Shown here piece after piece: positions 41,445-50,331 of a DNA stretch of 64,000 nt. A program made the position numbers and the translations under genes. This DNA comes from CALVGQ01 sp964369385. GTDB lineage: Bacteria; Bacillota_I; Bacilli_A; Erysipelotrichales; Erysipelotrichaceae. The notes under the pieces are model-generated. The model did no database searches. It was not told where the DNA came from and was given only the letters and a program-made list of their open reading frames with translations. The first letter of the stretch is position 1; every line of letters starts with the position of its first letter. The DNA is taken from assembly GCA_964369385.1 (NCBI GenBank), contig CAYJEY010000001.1, positions 186,001 to 250,000 of the forward strand, written 5' to 3'.

Positions 41445-42248
41445 ATGAAAAAAATAATTTCATTGGTAGCGATCTTAATGCTGTTGTGTGGATGTAGCAT
41501 AGATGACGATTTTGATGTGCAATTCATAGCAGAATTAGAACAATTGGCAAGTGAACCAATCGCTAACCTAGCGAATAACAACAAACCACTGTATCGCTAT
41601 TACATTAGCCCAGAGGTAGGGCGTCGATATTCATCTATGACGAGCAGCGTATTTGTTTATCGTGATGAGGAATTCATCATGAATTTAGATATTGCAACTA
41701 TCATTAATTCTGAATATCAAAATGATGAAATTGAAATCGATACATCTGAATCAATTCTTACGAGTGAGGGACAATATTTGCATTTTTCACAAGAGAGTTA
41801 TGGATATTCGTTACTTGTGTTTGAAACAAGTGATAACAAGTATTTTGTTGAACTTAATACTGAGTTTGTCGATTTTTATGCGCATTGTGAATATACTAGT
41901 ATAGATGATTTAGTTCTAGAAATGATGAAAATTGCAAAAACTGTTTCGATTGAAGAGGAGGAGATTGTTGCCGTATATTCTTCTAAAACAGTGATTGAAG
42001 CTCAAAAAGAGCAAGTTGAATTATTTGATATTATCATACCAGAAGCTGGACGAATTGAAGAACTGTTGGGGGATGGAAGTGTTCCGGAAACTACAACAAC
42101 TACAACAACTACAACAACTACGCAAACGACTACGGTACAAACAGATGAAGACGGAAATGGAATTACAGATAGTACAAAAGATATAACTACAGTAACACAA
42201 GAATCTACTACTGGTACAGGAACTACTACACGGTATGCAGATGAATAG
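41445..42248 (+). CDS. Putative lipoprotein with Thr-rich C-terminal tail
   Basis: A 267-residue protein. It has a lipoprotein signal with Cys17 (LLCGC), a central domain of about 170 residues that I do not recognise, and a tail near 215-262 with a run of eleven or more threonines, then T/Q/S-rich sequence. The run is coded by ACTACAACA-type nine-base units near 42090-42120. ATG 41445 has GGAAGGG upstream and gives a proper signal peptide; the longer frame does not. The tail probably spans the cell wall and may be glycosylated, which is inferred. Confidence 0.8.
   Translation: MKKIISLVAILMLLCGCSIDDDFDVQFIAELEQLASEPIANLANNNKPLYRYYISPEVGRRYSSMTSSVFVYRDEEFIMNLDIATIINSEYQNDEIEIDTSESILTSEGQYLHFSQESYGYSLLVFETSDNKYFVELNTEFVDFYAHCEYTSIDDLVLEMMKIAKTVSIEEEEIVAVYSSKTVIEAQKEQVELFDIIIPEAGRIEELLGDGSVPETTTTTTTTTTTQTTTVQTDEDGNGITDSTKDITTVTQESTTGTGTTTRYADE
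42089..42122 (+). repeat. Nine-base microsatellite coding for polythreonine
   Basis: ACTACAACA repeated about three and a half times. Because the unit is a multiple of three, copy changes would alter tail length without frameshift. Confidence 0.85.
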
Positions 42249-42277
42249 AACACAAAAGAAGAAAAGGATGAGATAAT

Positions 42278-43099
42278 ATGGCAAAGAAAAAAGGGATGTT
42301 TAGTTACATTACGGACTTGTTTTTTGAAGAAGTAGACGAACAGGAAACTGTTCAAGCAGAAGTTCATGAACAAACACCAGTAATGGCAGTTAAGGCACCT
42401 GTTGTAAAATCACAAACAAAGGTGCAAGAAGAAAAAATTATTGAGAGTCCAATTGCACCTGCGATAAGTTATTTAACAGGAGAAAGCGAGAAAGTTGAAA
42501 AAGCTCATACTGAAAAAAAAGAAGAAGTTGGTGAACTAGTACAATCACGGGTATTCCAAGATGTTGCTGGAGTAGATAACTATGACAAAACGCGTCGTAC
42601 GAGCGCAAAAATGATGAAAAAACCGCAAACATTTCACCATGCTCGTGTGATTAGTCCGATTACTGGGGCAATTACAGAGCCTTCAAGTGAAACAATGATT
42701 GAGAAAGATGAAGTAAAACCAACACAACCAACACAAAAAACTACAAAAAGTATTTTTAATACTGTTGTTAGTCCACTATATGGAAGTGAAATTCCTAAAG
42801 CAAAAGTAGAAAAAGAACCAGTAAAAGAAGAAGTAGTTGTAGAGAGTGGTTTTTCAACTTTTAAACAAGAAGGAACTTCTATTGATTCTATTCTTCGTAA
42901 TGATGAAAAAGGTTCGATGAAGACTAGTCAAATCACCTTAGATGATTTAATTGAACAAAGTAAGCAAAATCAACCTGATGTATTTGAGGAAATTAGTTTA
43001 TTTCATCATGATGCTGATTTTGAAAGTTTAGAAACAATGGAAGAGAACCAAGAAAAACAAGCATTTTTAAAAATGGATTTATTTGAAGAAGATAATTAG
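42278..43099 (+). CDS. Uncharacterised low-complexity cytoplasmic protein
   Basis: The 273-residue product has a short conserved-looking start (MAKKKGMFSYITDLFFEEVDE) followed by a largely disordered chain rich in E, K, V, Q, T and P, with islands such as FHHARVISPITGAITEP and FNTVVSPLYGSEIPK. No membrane segment, signal peptide or enzyme motif is visible. It lies between a lipoprotein gene and murC, where Bacillus has the DNA translocase sftA, but no FtsK motor is present. Short motifs in a disordered chain suggest a scaffold or regulator of envelope or division proteins, which is inference. Confidence 0.7.
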   Translation: MAKKKGMFSYITDLFFEEVDEQETVQAEVHEQTPVMAVKAPVVKSQTKVQEEKIIESPIAPAISYLTGESEKVEKAHTEKKEEVGELVQSRVFQDVAGVDNYDKTRRTSAKMMKKPQTFHHARVISPITGAITEPSSETMIEKDEVKPTQPTQKTTKSIFNTVVSPLYGSEIPKAKVEKEPVKEEVVVESGFSTFKQEGTSIDSILRNDEKGSMKTSQITLDDLIEQSKQNQPDVFEEISLFHHDADFESLETMEENQEKQAFLKMDLFEEDN

Positions 43100-43112
43100 A
43101 AAAGAGGATGCT

Positions 43113-44417
43113 ATGATTTATTTTATAGGTATTAAAGGAACTGGTATGGCTGCACTAGCATCCATGCTGCATGATTTAGGACATGAAGTAATGGGGTCTG
43201 ATCAAGAACGTCATTTTTTCACTGAAGATGTACTTCATCAAAGAGGGATCAAAATTGTTCCTTTCAATTCTAAACCTATTCCTGACTATAGTACTGTAAT
43301 CATTGGAAATGCCTTTTTAGAAGATTTTGATGAAGTAGTTCAAGCGCGCGAAAATCAATCACTTACATGCTATCGATACCATGAATACTTAGGTAAGTTG
43401 ATGCAAGGGTACATGAGTATTTGTGTTAGTGGTAGCCATGGGAAAACGACAACAACTGGTCTTTTATCTACGATGCTTAATTCAATTAAACCTACTGGGT
43501 ATTTGATTGGAGATGGAACAGGACGAATTACTAAAGAATGTATCAATTTGGTCGTTGAAGCTTGTGAATTTAGACGTCATTTCTTAGCCTATCAGCCAGA
43601 ATACGCAATCATTACAAATGTTGAAATAGACCATGTTGATTATTTCAAAGACGATGAAGACTACCGTAGTGCTTTTGAAGCATTTTCTCATAATGTAAGC
43701 AAAGCGCTTGTTGTGTTTGGGGATGATGAACAAATTAAAATGTGTAAGTTCGTATGTCCAACTTATACGTATGGAGTCAACGATGGTAACGATTATCAAG
43801 CTAAAAATATTAAAGAAACATCTGTAGATATGAGTTTTGATTTATATGTAAAAGGAGAGTTTCTATATCACTTTACTTTACCATTTGTAGGAAGACATTA
43901 TCTATGGAATAGTTTAGGAGCAATCACGATTGGGTTGCTTCAAGGTGCGGATTGCCCTCAGCTTGAAGCAGGGTTAAGTCGATTTAAAGGTGTAAAACGT
44001 CGCTTCGTTATTGAGGAACAAGGGGATAACATTTTTATTGATGATTATGCGCATCATCCTACTGAAGTAAGTATTACAATTGATGCTGCGAAAAAGAGGT
44101 ATCCAGATCGAAAACTTGTGGCTATATTTAAGCCTCATCGAACTTCTCGTGTAGATTATTTTAATGAACAATTTGCACAAGCGCTTGCTAAAGCAGACCA
44201 AGTGTATTTGTGTGACTTTACAAGTATTGATGATTTTGATAAAGCAGGGGTAACCATCGATGATCTAAAAAATCGTATACCTCGTGCACAAATTTTGAGT
44301 GAAAATCAAAGTGGAGTAGACTGCTTAGCAACACATGAACCTGCCGTGTATTTGTTTATGTCGAGTAAAGATATTTACCATTTAGCGGAATTATTAAAAA
44401 CTACATTACAACATTAA
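43113..44417 (+). CDS. murC: UDP-N-acetylmuramate--L-alanine ligase
   Basis: MurC adds the first L-alanine to UDP-MurNAc in peptidoglycan synthesis. FIGIKGTGMAALA lies at 4-16, the ATP site GSHGKTTTTG at 107-116, and the DDYAHHPTE motif near 311. The 434-residue length fits. ATG 43113 with AGAGGA upstream is chosen over the TTG at 43083. The murC-ytxG-ytxH-ccpA order matches Bacillus. Confidence 0.95.
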   Translation: MIYFIGIKGTGMAALASMLHDLGHEVMGSDQERHFFTEDVLHQRGIKIVPFNSKPIPDYSTVIIGNAFLEDFDEVVQARENQSLTCYRYHEYLGKLMQGYMSICVSGSHGKTTTTGLLSTMLNSIKPTGYLIGDGTGRITKECINLVVEACEFRRHFLAYQPEYAIITNVEIDHVDYFKDDEDYRSAFEAFSHNVSKALVVFGDDEQIKMCKFVCPTYTYGVNDGNDYQAKNIKETSVDMSFDLYVKGEFLYHFTLPFVGRHYLWNSLGAITIGLLQGADCPQLEAGLSRFKGVKRRFVIEEQGDNIFIDDYAHHPTEVSITIDAAKKRYPDRKLVAIFKPHRTSRVDYFNEQFAQALAKADQVYLCDFTSIDDFDKAGVTIDDLKNRIPRAQILSENQSGVDCLATHEPAVYLFMSSKDIYHLAELLKTTLQH

Positions 44418-44446
44418 ACTGCAAAATTGCAGTTTTCTTTTATTTT
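44416..44446 (+). terminator. Terminator after murC
   Basis: AAACTGCAA pairs with TTGCAGTTT, then TCTTTTATTTT. It overlaps the murC stop codon. Confidence 0.85.
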
Positions 44447-44500
44447 ATCGCTAAATTTTGCATATAATCTAAATTATTGTCTAAAATATAGTGTTTAAAT

Positions 44501-44514
44501 AGAAAACGCTATCA
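44501..44514 (+). promoter_or_regulatory. Catabolite-responsive element (cre) before the ytxG-ytxH-ccpA operon
   Basis: AGAAAACGCTATCA matches the cre consensus TGWAANCGNTNWCA at 13 of 14 positions, missing only the first T. It is centred about 47 bases before the predicted transcription start of the operon that contains ccpA itself, so it predicts autoregulation. Confidence 0.72.
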
Positions 44515-44520
44515 TCGGTC

Positions 44521-44548
44521 TTGAAAAAATTTTCATTTTTGGTAGAAT
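44521..44548 (+). promoter_or_regulatory. Promoter of ytxG-ytxH-ccpA
   Basis: TTGAAA (44521-44526), 16 bases, TAGAAT (44543-44548), with an extended TG at 44540-44541. Confidence 0.75.
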
Positions 44549-44566
44549 AGAGTTGAGGTGGTAAAC

Positions 44567-44941
44567 ATGCTAGATAATTTAATTTTATCTTTGAGAGAAG
44601 TTAGTGAACAGTTAATTCCGATTTTCACATGTATTGTGTTAATTTTTATAATTGTATTGTTAAGAAAGAGTATCTTATTAGTAAAAACAATTATACAACG
44701 TGTTATCGAGTTAGAGACTACGATGAAACAGGTTGATAAGAGTATTGAAAAGTTGCAAGAACCATTAAATACTGCGGTTAAGGTGTCTCATGGGGTGGAT
44801 CAAATGTATGATTCTACAGAACAAGCACTCAAGAGTGCAAGTACCTATGTAGTTAACCAGTTTAATACAATGAAAGACCAACGGGAAACTAAGCACAAAA
44901 CAATTACACTAGATGAAATTGTAAGTAAAAGAGGAGAATAA
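44567..44941 (+). CDS. YtxG-like membrane protein (DUF948)
   Basis: A 124-residue protein with one N-terminal membrane helix (near 18-38) and a long amphipathic/coiled-coil region, as in DUF948 proteins. ATG 44567 follows GAGGTGG; the GTG at 44558 overlaps that site. Position between murC and ccpA, beside a YtxH-like gene, matches ytxG. Its Bacillus counterpart belongs to the general stress genes; function is not established. Confidence 0.78.
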   Translation: MLDNLILSLREVSEQLIPIFTCIVLIFIIVLLRKSILLVKTIIQRVIELETTMKQVDKSIEKLQEPLNTAVKVSHGVDQMYDSTEQALKSASTYVVNQFNTMKDQRETKHKTITLDEIVSKRGE

Positions 44942-44944
44942 AAT

Positions 44945-45508
44945 ATGATAGAAGAAAACAAAAAAAATGTCGATGAAACTTTAGAGCAATTAAATCATCA
45001 ATTGGTAGAAATTAAGGCACAAGATGATGGTGATGATTCTGAAATGAAGGACAAAAAACAAAAAGCTATTGATGCATTAATGAACATTATTAATTTTATT
45101 AAAGAAACGTCAGATGAAGTTAGAAACAGTGAAGCATTTCAACAATTTCTTGTTTCTGTAAAGAAAACGAGTGTTTCGATCGCAAAGGGGGCGCAAGTTA
45201 AGTTTGATGAATTTAAGGATAGTCCTGAAGTAAAAACACAACTTGATAATATTGCAAAAAAATATAATGAAGTTTATGAAAAAATTACTGATAAAGTTAA
45301 GTCTAATGAGCAATTTATGGAAAAGTTTAATTCACTTAAAGCTGATGCACAAAAAGGTTACACACAAGTTAGTGCTAATGTTGAAGAATTTGCAGCAAAA
45401 CCTAAAGTAAAAGAAGCAATTGAAAAAGGAAAAGATTTAACAATTGAATTTGCAGAGGCTGTTGATTCTTTGATTGATTCAGTTTTCAAGAAAAAAGATA
45501 CAGAATAA
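44945..45508 (+). CDS. YtxH-like helical protein
   Basis: A 187-residue soluble, nearly all-helical protein with repeated amphipathic segments (KVKFDEFKDSPEVK-like and FNSLKADAQKGYTQ). It has no membrane helix, unlike typical YtxH, so the link rests mainly on position between the ytxG-like gene and ccpA. It begins four bases after ytxG. The function is unknown; the helical repeats recall LEA/apolipoprotein-like stress proteins. Confidence 0.68.
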   Translation: MIEENKKNVDETLEQLNHQLVEIKAQDDGDDSEMKDKKQKAIDALMNIINFIKETSDEVRNSEAFQQFLVSVKKTSVSIAKGAQVKFDEFKDSPEVKTQLDNIAKKYNEVYEKITDKVKSNEQFMEKFNSLKADAQKGYTQVSANVEEFAAKPKVKEAIEKGKDLTIEFAEAVDSLIDSVFKKKDTE

Positions 45509-45531
45509 TAAGAGATTTAAGGAGAATTTTT

Positions 45532-46524
45532 ATGAAAAAAGTTACGATATATGATGTAGCAAACCATGCAGGTGTTTCGCTTGCTACTGTATCACGTGTT
45601 ATTAATGGTTCTGATGTAGTAAAAGGAAATACGCGTGAAAAAGTACAAGAAGCAATTGATACACTTGGATACAAACCAAATGCGATTGCGCAAGGCTTGG
45701 CGTTACAAAAAACAACAACCATCGCTCTTGTCATTCCAGAAGCAAGTTTTACTTACACAGGACAAATAATTAATGGACTATTGGACGTTGCAAAGATTGA
45801 TAAGTATAATGTCATGCTTCATACGACGACTGAGGGGATTACAGATATTAATGAAGTTATTGAAAATGTAATTAAATCACGTGTCGATGGAGTGATTATT
45901 TATAATGCAAGATTAACTCAGGATGATATTGATCAACTATCAAAGTTCAATATTCCAATTGTGCTTATCGGGAGCAAATCAACAGCTAAAACAATTAGCT
46001 CAGTCTACGTTGATATTGAACAAGCAGTTTGTGATTTAGTAAGTGATTACTTAAAACAAGGTAAACACGATTTAGTTGTATTACAAGATCGTAAAAACTC
46101 AACTGCGACGATTCAAATGTTAAATGGTGCGCAAAAAGCCTACGCCAATATCGGTGAAGAGTTTAATGGGTTAGTTACAATTCCAGATTCGTTTAGATCA
46201 TCTTATCAATTCTTGAAACATTATTTAAAAGATCATCGACATGATTTAATGATTGTAAATCGCGATAGTCAAGCATTTGCGGTTTTAAATGCAGCAAATG
46301 CTAATGATGTAGTTATACCTGAAATTATGGATTTAGTATGTGTACTTGATACTAAATACAACTCAATGGTTCGACCAGAGATTTCAAGTTTTTCAATTCC
46401 TTCATATGATTTAGGTTCAGTGTCGATGCGTGTAATGACAAAAATGTTGAATAATGAAGATGAAGAAACTGGAAAAGAAATCGAATTAAGTTACTTATAT
46501 ATGCCACGTCAATCAACGAAATAA
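45532..46524 (+). CDS. ccpA: LacI-family regulator, probably catabolite control protein CcpA
   Basis: The N-terminal helix-turn-helix TIYDVANHAGVSLATVSRVINGS (near 4-26) and hinge helix YKPNAIAQGLALQKT (near 48-62) closely resemble CcpA. The periplasmic-binding-like effector domain is 330 residues long overall. CcpA with HPr-Ser-P binds cre sites to control carbon use. The murC-ytxG-ytxH-ccpA-tyrS neighbourhood supports the name. The effector core is fairly diverged, so the HPr contact surface should be checked before assuming normal signalling. Confidence 0.82.
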   Translation: MKKVTIYDVANHAGVSLATVSRVINGSDVVKGNTREKVQEAIDTLGYKPNAIAQGLALQKTTTIALVIPEASFTYTGQIINGLLDVAKIDKYNVMLHTTTEGITDINEVIENVIKSRVDGVIIYNARLTQDDIDQLSKFNIPIVLIGSKSTAKTISSVYVDIEQAVCDLVSDYLKQGKHDLVVLQDRKNSTATIQMLNGAQKAYANIGEEFNGLVTIPDSFRSSYQFLKHYLKDHRHDLMIVNRDSQAFAVLNAANANDVVIPEIMDLVCVLDTKYNSMVRPEISSFSIPSYDLGSVSMRVMTKMLNNEDEETGKEIELSYLYMPRQSTK

Positions 46525-46526
46525 TG

Positions 46527-46556
46527 TTGACAACTGTTTTTTTAGTTTGATATAAT
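46527..46556 (+). promoter_or_regulatory. Promoter of tyrS
   Basis: TTGACA (46527-46532), 18 bases, TATAAT (46551-46556), with an extended TG. Confidence 0.85.
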
Positions 46557-46563
46557 CTAAAAG

Positions 46564-46768
46564 CAATGAAAAGAAATAGTACTAAGCAATAGTTATCAAG
46601 AAAGGCTGCGGATGATGGGAGTAGCTTAACTTAACTTAGGAATACATCTTGGAGCTTGTTACTGAAAAGGTAACACGAGTGTTGGCGTTAACAACGTATA
46701 AAGGGTCTTATTAAAGACTGAATTAGGGTGGTACCACGCAAGCGCGTCCTTATTGGATGTGCTTTTTT
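46564..46768 (+). promoter_or_regulatory. T-box riboswitch (tyrosine) of tyrS
   Basis: The leader contains the T-box AGGGTGGTACCACGC (46725-46739), the hairpin GTTAC/GTAAC, and a terminator AGCGCGTCC/GGATGTGCT followed by six T (46740-46768). The probable specifier is the Tyr codon TAC at 46643-46645 within GGAATACATC on the 3' side of stem I. Uncharged tRNA-Tyr binding would favour the antiterminator and tyrS expression. Confidence 0.95.
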
Positions 46769-46786
46769 ATTTAGGAGGAGATTGTT

Positions 46787-48013
46787 ATGGGAATTTATGA
46801 AGAGTTAGAGTGGCGCGGTTTATTGAAGGATGTTAGTAGTCCAGAACTTAGAGAAAAATTAAATATGGGAGGAATGACTTTCTACATTGGTACTGATCCA
46901 ACAGGAGATAGTTTGCATATTGGACATTTTTCTTCGTTTTTAATAAGTAAGAGATTAAAGGATGCAGGACATAACCCGATTTTACTTGTAGGGGGAGGAA
47001 CAGGACTCATTGGTGATCCAAAACCCGATAGTGAACGCCCGATGATTACTAGAGAACAAGTAGAACATAATTTTAATTGTTTAAAGAATCAGGCAAATAA
47101 ATTGTTTGGATTTGAGGTAGTAAATAACTATGACTGGTATAAGGACATTAATTTCATAGATTATTTGAGAGATTTTGGGAAGTTTTTCAATATCAATTAT
47201 ATGCTTGCTAAAGACATTGTAAAACGTCGTCTAGATTCGGGAATTACATATACTGAATTCTCATATATGATTATGCAAGCCCTAGATTTTTGGTGGTTAT
47301 ATGAAAATAAAAATTGCCAACTACAAGTTGCAGGTCAAGATCAGTGGGGAAATATTACTGCTGGTATTGAGTTAATTCGTAAAAAATCTGTCAAAGAAGC
47401 TTATGGATTCACAATGCCATTATTGACGAAGTCTGATGGAAGTAAGTTTGGTAAAACAAATGGTGATGCTGTATGGTTAGATTTAAACAAAACATCTTCA
47501 TATGAAATGTATCAGTTTTTCTTAAATAGTGAAGATAATAAGGTAATTGACTATTTAAAATTTTTGACGTTTTTATCAAAAGAAGAAATTTTAGAATTAG
47601 AAAAGTCGCATCTAGAACAGCCACATTTAAGAGAAGCACATCGCACATTGGCGAAAGAAGTTATAACTTTCATTCATGGTGCTGATGCTTATGTTTCGGC
47701 AATAAAAATTGCTGATGTATTCTTTAAGGGAGATATTCGTGAATTGTCTTTTGAGGAATTAAGTCAAGCGGTAAAAGATATGCCAAGAAAAACTGTAGAA
47801 ACAGGACTAACTCTAACCGATGTTCTTGTTTCGGCTGGAATTGCTTCAAGTAAAAGAGAAGCAAGAGAACTTATTAATAATGGCTCGATTCTTGTTAACG
47901 GAGAAAAAATAAAAGATGTTGAGTTTATTGTAAATAAATCAGATGCATTCAATAAAGAGTTATGTATTTTGAAAAAAGGTAAGAAGAATTGGTTTGTTTT
48001 AGATTTTAGTTAG
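46787..48013 (+). CDS. tyrS: Tyrosyl-tRNA synthetase
   Basis: This is a class I synthetase with HIGH motif HIGHFSS (near 44-50), the tyrosine-binding region, the KMSKS-type loop SKFGKTNG (near 222-229), and a C-terminal S4 RNA-binding domain (about 340-405). The 408-residue length is normal. AGGAGGAG precedes the ATG. It is controlled by the T-box leader and ends in a clear terminator. Confidence 0.97.
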   Translation: MGIYEELEWRGLLKDVSSPELREKLNMGGMTFYIGTDPTGDSLHIGHFSSFLISKRLKDAGHNPILLVGGGTGLIGDPKPDSERPMITREQVEHNFNCLKNQANKLFGFEVVNNYDWYKDINFIDYLRDFGKFFNINYMLAKDIVKRRLDSGITYTEFSYMIMQALDFWWLYENKNCQLQVAGQDQWGNITAGIELIRKKSVKEAYGFTMPLLTKSDGSKFGKTNGDAVWLDLNKTSSYEMYQFFLNSEDNKVIDYLKFLTFLSKEEILELEKSHLEQPHLREAHRTLAKEVITFIHGADAYVSAIKIADVFFKGDIRELSFEELSQAVKDMPRKTVETGLTLTDVLVSAGIASSKREARELINNGSILVNGEKIKDVEFIVNKSDAFNKELCILKKGKKNWFVLDFS

Positions 48014-48019
48014 ATTATA

Positions 48020-48052
48020 AAAGTACTGGTCAAAAGATCAGTGCTTTTTTTG
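48020..48052 (+). terminator. Terminator after tyrS
   Basis: AAAGTACTGGTC pairs with GATCAGTGCTTT around AAAA, then a T-run. Confidence 0.9.
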
Positions 48053-48072
48053 TGTAGTCGGTACAAGTCTTA

Positions 48073-48082
48073 GCATATACTA
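48073..48082 (+). promoter_or_regulatory. Possible mother-cell sigma -10 box before dpaA
   Basis: GCATATACTA matches the SigK-type gCATAnnnTA and the SigE-type CATAyAhT. It is 17 bases before the dpaA ATG. No convincing -35 (AC at 16 bases) is seen. Confidence 0.45.
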
Positions 48083-48098
48083 CAAAAGAGGTGGAATT

Positions 48099-48902
48099 AT
48101 GAAAATACTAGTTGTTGTAAGCGATCGACGCATGTGTTATTTATCTAGGTTATTAAGTAAGTACTTTGAAGTTTTTGAGATTAATAAAGCAGTTGATATT
48201 GCTCTGTATCATCGACAAACTCAAAGGTTTGATGCGTTCGTATTTGGAATGAAAGGTGTGAGTAATGATGGCTTTATAGAAATGAATGGTTTTAAATTTC
48301 GTGTAAAAGAGTTGTTGAAGTTAAGTAAAGAACATTGCATTATATTCACTGGAAAAACATGTAAACATCTAACTGGAATAAAAGGTCTTGTAGTAAATTT
48401 TAGTCAATTTGAGACACTAAAATCACTTAATGCTAAATTAAGTGCACAAGGGGTTTTGATGACTTTGTTAAAAGATACGCCAGAAGATATATGTGCATAC
48501 TCGTATGATGTTTTAGGGTATGGAGATTGTGGCAAGGAAATAATCAAATTGTTATTAGACATAGGATGTCAAGTACGTGTGGTTTCTCGACAAAATTCGA
48601 TATTGGAACAATGTACACTATTAACGTATGAACAATGGGAAGAGTCACAGCCTAATGATATTATTATTAATACTGCTCATGCGTGTGTAATCAATGAAGA
48701 TAGAGTAAAGAAATGGCAACATAAGCCTATCATTATTGATATTTCATCAGCTAAGATGGGGGTTGATGTAGCGCTTCATCAGCAATTTGATATGATGTGG
48801 CCGACCGCTTTGCCAGCAGGAGTCGCACCATTGAGTTGTGCAAAAGCAATGTTAGATATCATTGTAAAGGAGATAAATAATGAAAATACTTTGGGCAGTT
48901 AG
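48099..48902 (+). CDS. dpaA: Dipicolinate synthase subunit A
   Basis: DpaA (SpoVFA) with DpaB oxidises dihydrodipicolinate to dipicolinic acid, the calcium chelator that fills the spore core. The 267-residue protein has the two-part family layout, with a Rossmann NAD-binding domain in the second half (VLGYGDCGKEIIKLLLDIG near 144-162) and ITMDISS-type IIIDISSAKMGVD near 222. The first gene of dpaA-dpaB-dapA, it overlaps dpaB by 23 bases. Confidence 0.92.
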   Translation: MKILVVVSDRRMCYLSRLLSKYFEVFEINKAVDIALYHRQTQRFDAFVFGMKGVSNDGFIEMNGFKFRVKELLKLSKEHCIIFTGKTCKHLTGIKGLVVNFSQFETLKSLNAKLSAQGVLMTLLKDTPEDICAYSYDVLGYGDCGKEIIKLLLDIGCQVRVVSRQNSILEQCTLLTYEQWEESQPNDIIINTAHACVINEDRVKKWQHKPIIIDISSAKMGVDVALHQQFDMMWPTALPAGVAPLSCAKAMLDIIVKEINNENTLGS

Positions 48903-49464
48903 TGGGTCATTTTGTAACCATGCAATGATTATCCAGGAAATCAAAAAAATGAAAGATAAGGAAGTAGATATTACAGTTTTACTAAGTGACAATAGTGCAA
49001 ATCTTAGTACTCGATTTGGAACAAATATAGCTTTTAAAGAAGAGCTTTACAGAATTACTAAAAAACCTTTAATGATAGGACTAGTAAGTGCTGAAACAGT
49101 AGGACCATCTAATCAATTTGATTGTATGGTTATCGCACCGTGTACTTCTACAGTACTATCTAAATTAGCATTTGGAGACTACAATCATAGTGTTTGTTTA
49201 AGTGCAAAAGCAATGTTACGTAATCAAAAGCCTGTTGTAATTGCTGTAGCCTCAAATGATATTCTAGGGAACAGTGCCGAGGCATTATTCAAGTTAAAGC
49301 AAACTAAGAATATTTACTTTGTACCATTACTTCAAGATGATGCTTATCAAAAACCAAATAGTTGTATCGCAAGGTGGTCACTTATTGAAAAGACCATATC
49401 TAAAGCGATAAATGGAGTTCAAATTCAACCATTTTTATATGTGAAGGAGAGAGATTATGAATGA
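48880..49464 (+). CDS. dpaB: Dipicolinate synthase subunit B
   Basis: DpaB (SpoVFB) is a flavoprotein-fold subunit (194 residues) with the Dfp/UbiX-like pattern MKILWAVSGSFC at the start, APCTSTVLSKLAFG near 87-100 and VIAVASNDILGNSAE near 119. It completes dipicolinate synthase with DpaA. Overlaps on both sides (23 bases with dpaA, eight with dapA) show a tight operon. Confidence 0.92.
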   Translation: MKILWAVSGSFCNHAMIIQEIKKMKDKEVDITVLLSDNSANLSTRFGTNIAFKEELYRITKKPLMIGLVSAETVGPSNQFDCMVIAPCTSTVLSKLAFGDYNHSVCLSAKAMLRNQKPVVIAVASNDILGNSAEALFKLKQTKNIYFVPLLQDDAYQKPNSCIARWSLIEKTISKAINGVQIQPFLYVKERDYE

Positions 49465-50326
49465 AGTAAAAAAGTTATATGTAGCTATGGTGACACCATT
49501 TAATCAATTTAATCGAATAGATTATCATGCTTGCTGTCGATTAATCGAGTATGTAATCAAGGAGGGGGTTGAAGGGTTAGTGGTTTGTGGCACAACTGGA
49601 GAAGCAAGTACTTTGTCACAAAAAGAGAAGTTAGATTTACTGCAATTTGTATTAAAAATTGTACATGGTAGAATTCCAGTATGGATGGGATGTGGTTCAA
49701 ATGATACAAATGCTACAATTCAATTTGCAAAAAGAATTGAGCAGGAAGAAGTTGCTGGAATTATGTGTGTTACACCATATTATAATCGACCTTCACAAGA
49801 GGGGTTGTATCAACATTTTAAAGAGATTGCGAACGAAGTTACTGTGCCAATTATGATTTATAATGTACCCAAGCGTACAGGGGTTGAATTATGTAGTGAT
49901 ACCATTATTCGCTTAGTTAATGATTGCCCAAACATAGTTGCATTGAAACATGCATCAAGTAATTTAGATATTGCAAAGCAGGTGCTTGAAGAAACACAAA
50001 TCCAAGTATTTAGCGGGGAGGATGGCTTGTTGAAAGAGGGGTTAGATATTGGAATGCACGGTATTGTCTCTGTTGTTGGTCAACTTATTCCTTCCTGTGT
50101 AAAAGATGTCCTTACGGGGGAGGGTGATGATCAAAAATTAAAACAGTTGGCTAAAATTTGTTTTCAACAGTCTAGTCCATCTGATATCAAGTTTTTGATG
50201 AGTCGACTAGGACTGTGTGCTGATGAAGTTCGTTTACCACTTGTAAAATTGGATGAACATCAAAAAGAAGTAGCTTCTTTAGCTTTTGATGATTTATTTA
50301 ATCATTTTGATTTAGAAGTGTTTTAA
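49457..50326 (+). CDS. dapA: 4-hydroxy-tetrahydrodipicolinate synthase
   Basis: DapA condenses pyruvate and aspartate semialdehyde, supplying both lysine/DAP and dipicolinate. CGTTGEASTLS lies near 45-55, the catalytic Tyr in IYNVPKRTG near 135 and the Schiff-base Lys in ALKHASSN near 164. The 289-residue length is standard. Encoded with dpaAB, it is probably a sporulation-time copy that feeds dipicolinate synthesis. Confidence 0.95.
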   Translation: MNEVKKLYVAMVTPFNQFNRIDYHACCRLIEYVIKEGVEGLVVCGTTGEASTLSQKEKLDLLQFVLKIVHGRIPVWMGCGSNDTNATIQFAKRIEQEEVAGIMCVTPYYNRPSQEGLYQHFKEIANEVTVPIMIYNVPKRTGVELCSDTIIRLVNDCPNIVALKHASSNLDIAKQVLEETQIQVFSGEDGLLKEGLDIGMHGIVSVVGQLIPSCVKDVLTGEGDDQKLKQLAKICFQQSSPSDIKFLMSRLGLCADEVRLPLVKLDEHQKEVASLAFDDLFNHFDLEVF

Positions 50327-50331
50327 ATTCA

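Noticed and set aside
42002..42373. Minus-strand frame of 123 codons rich in Val
   Set aside because: It is the antisense of the polythreonine repeat and adjoining gene start; low complexity creates the open frame.
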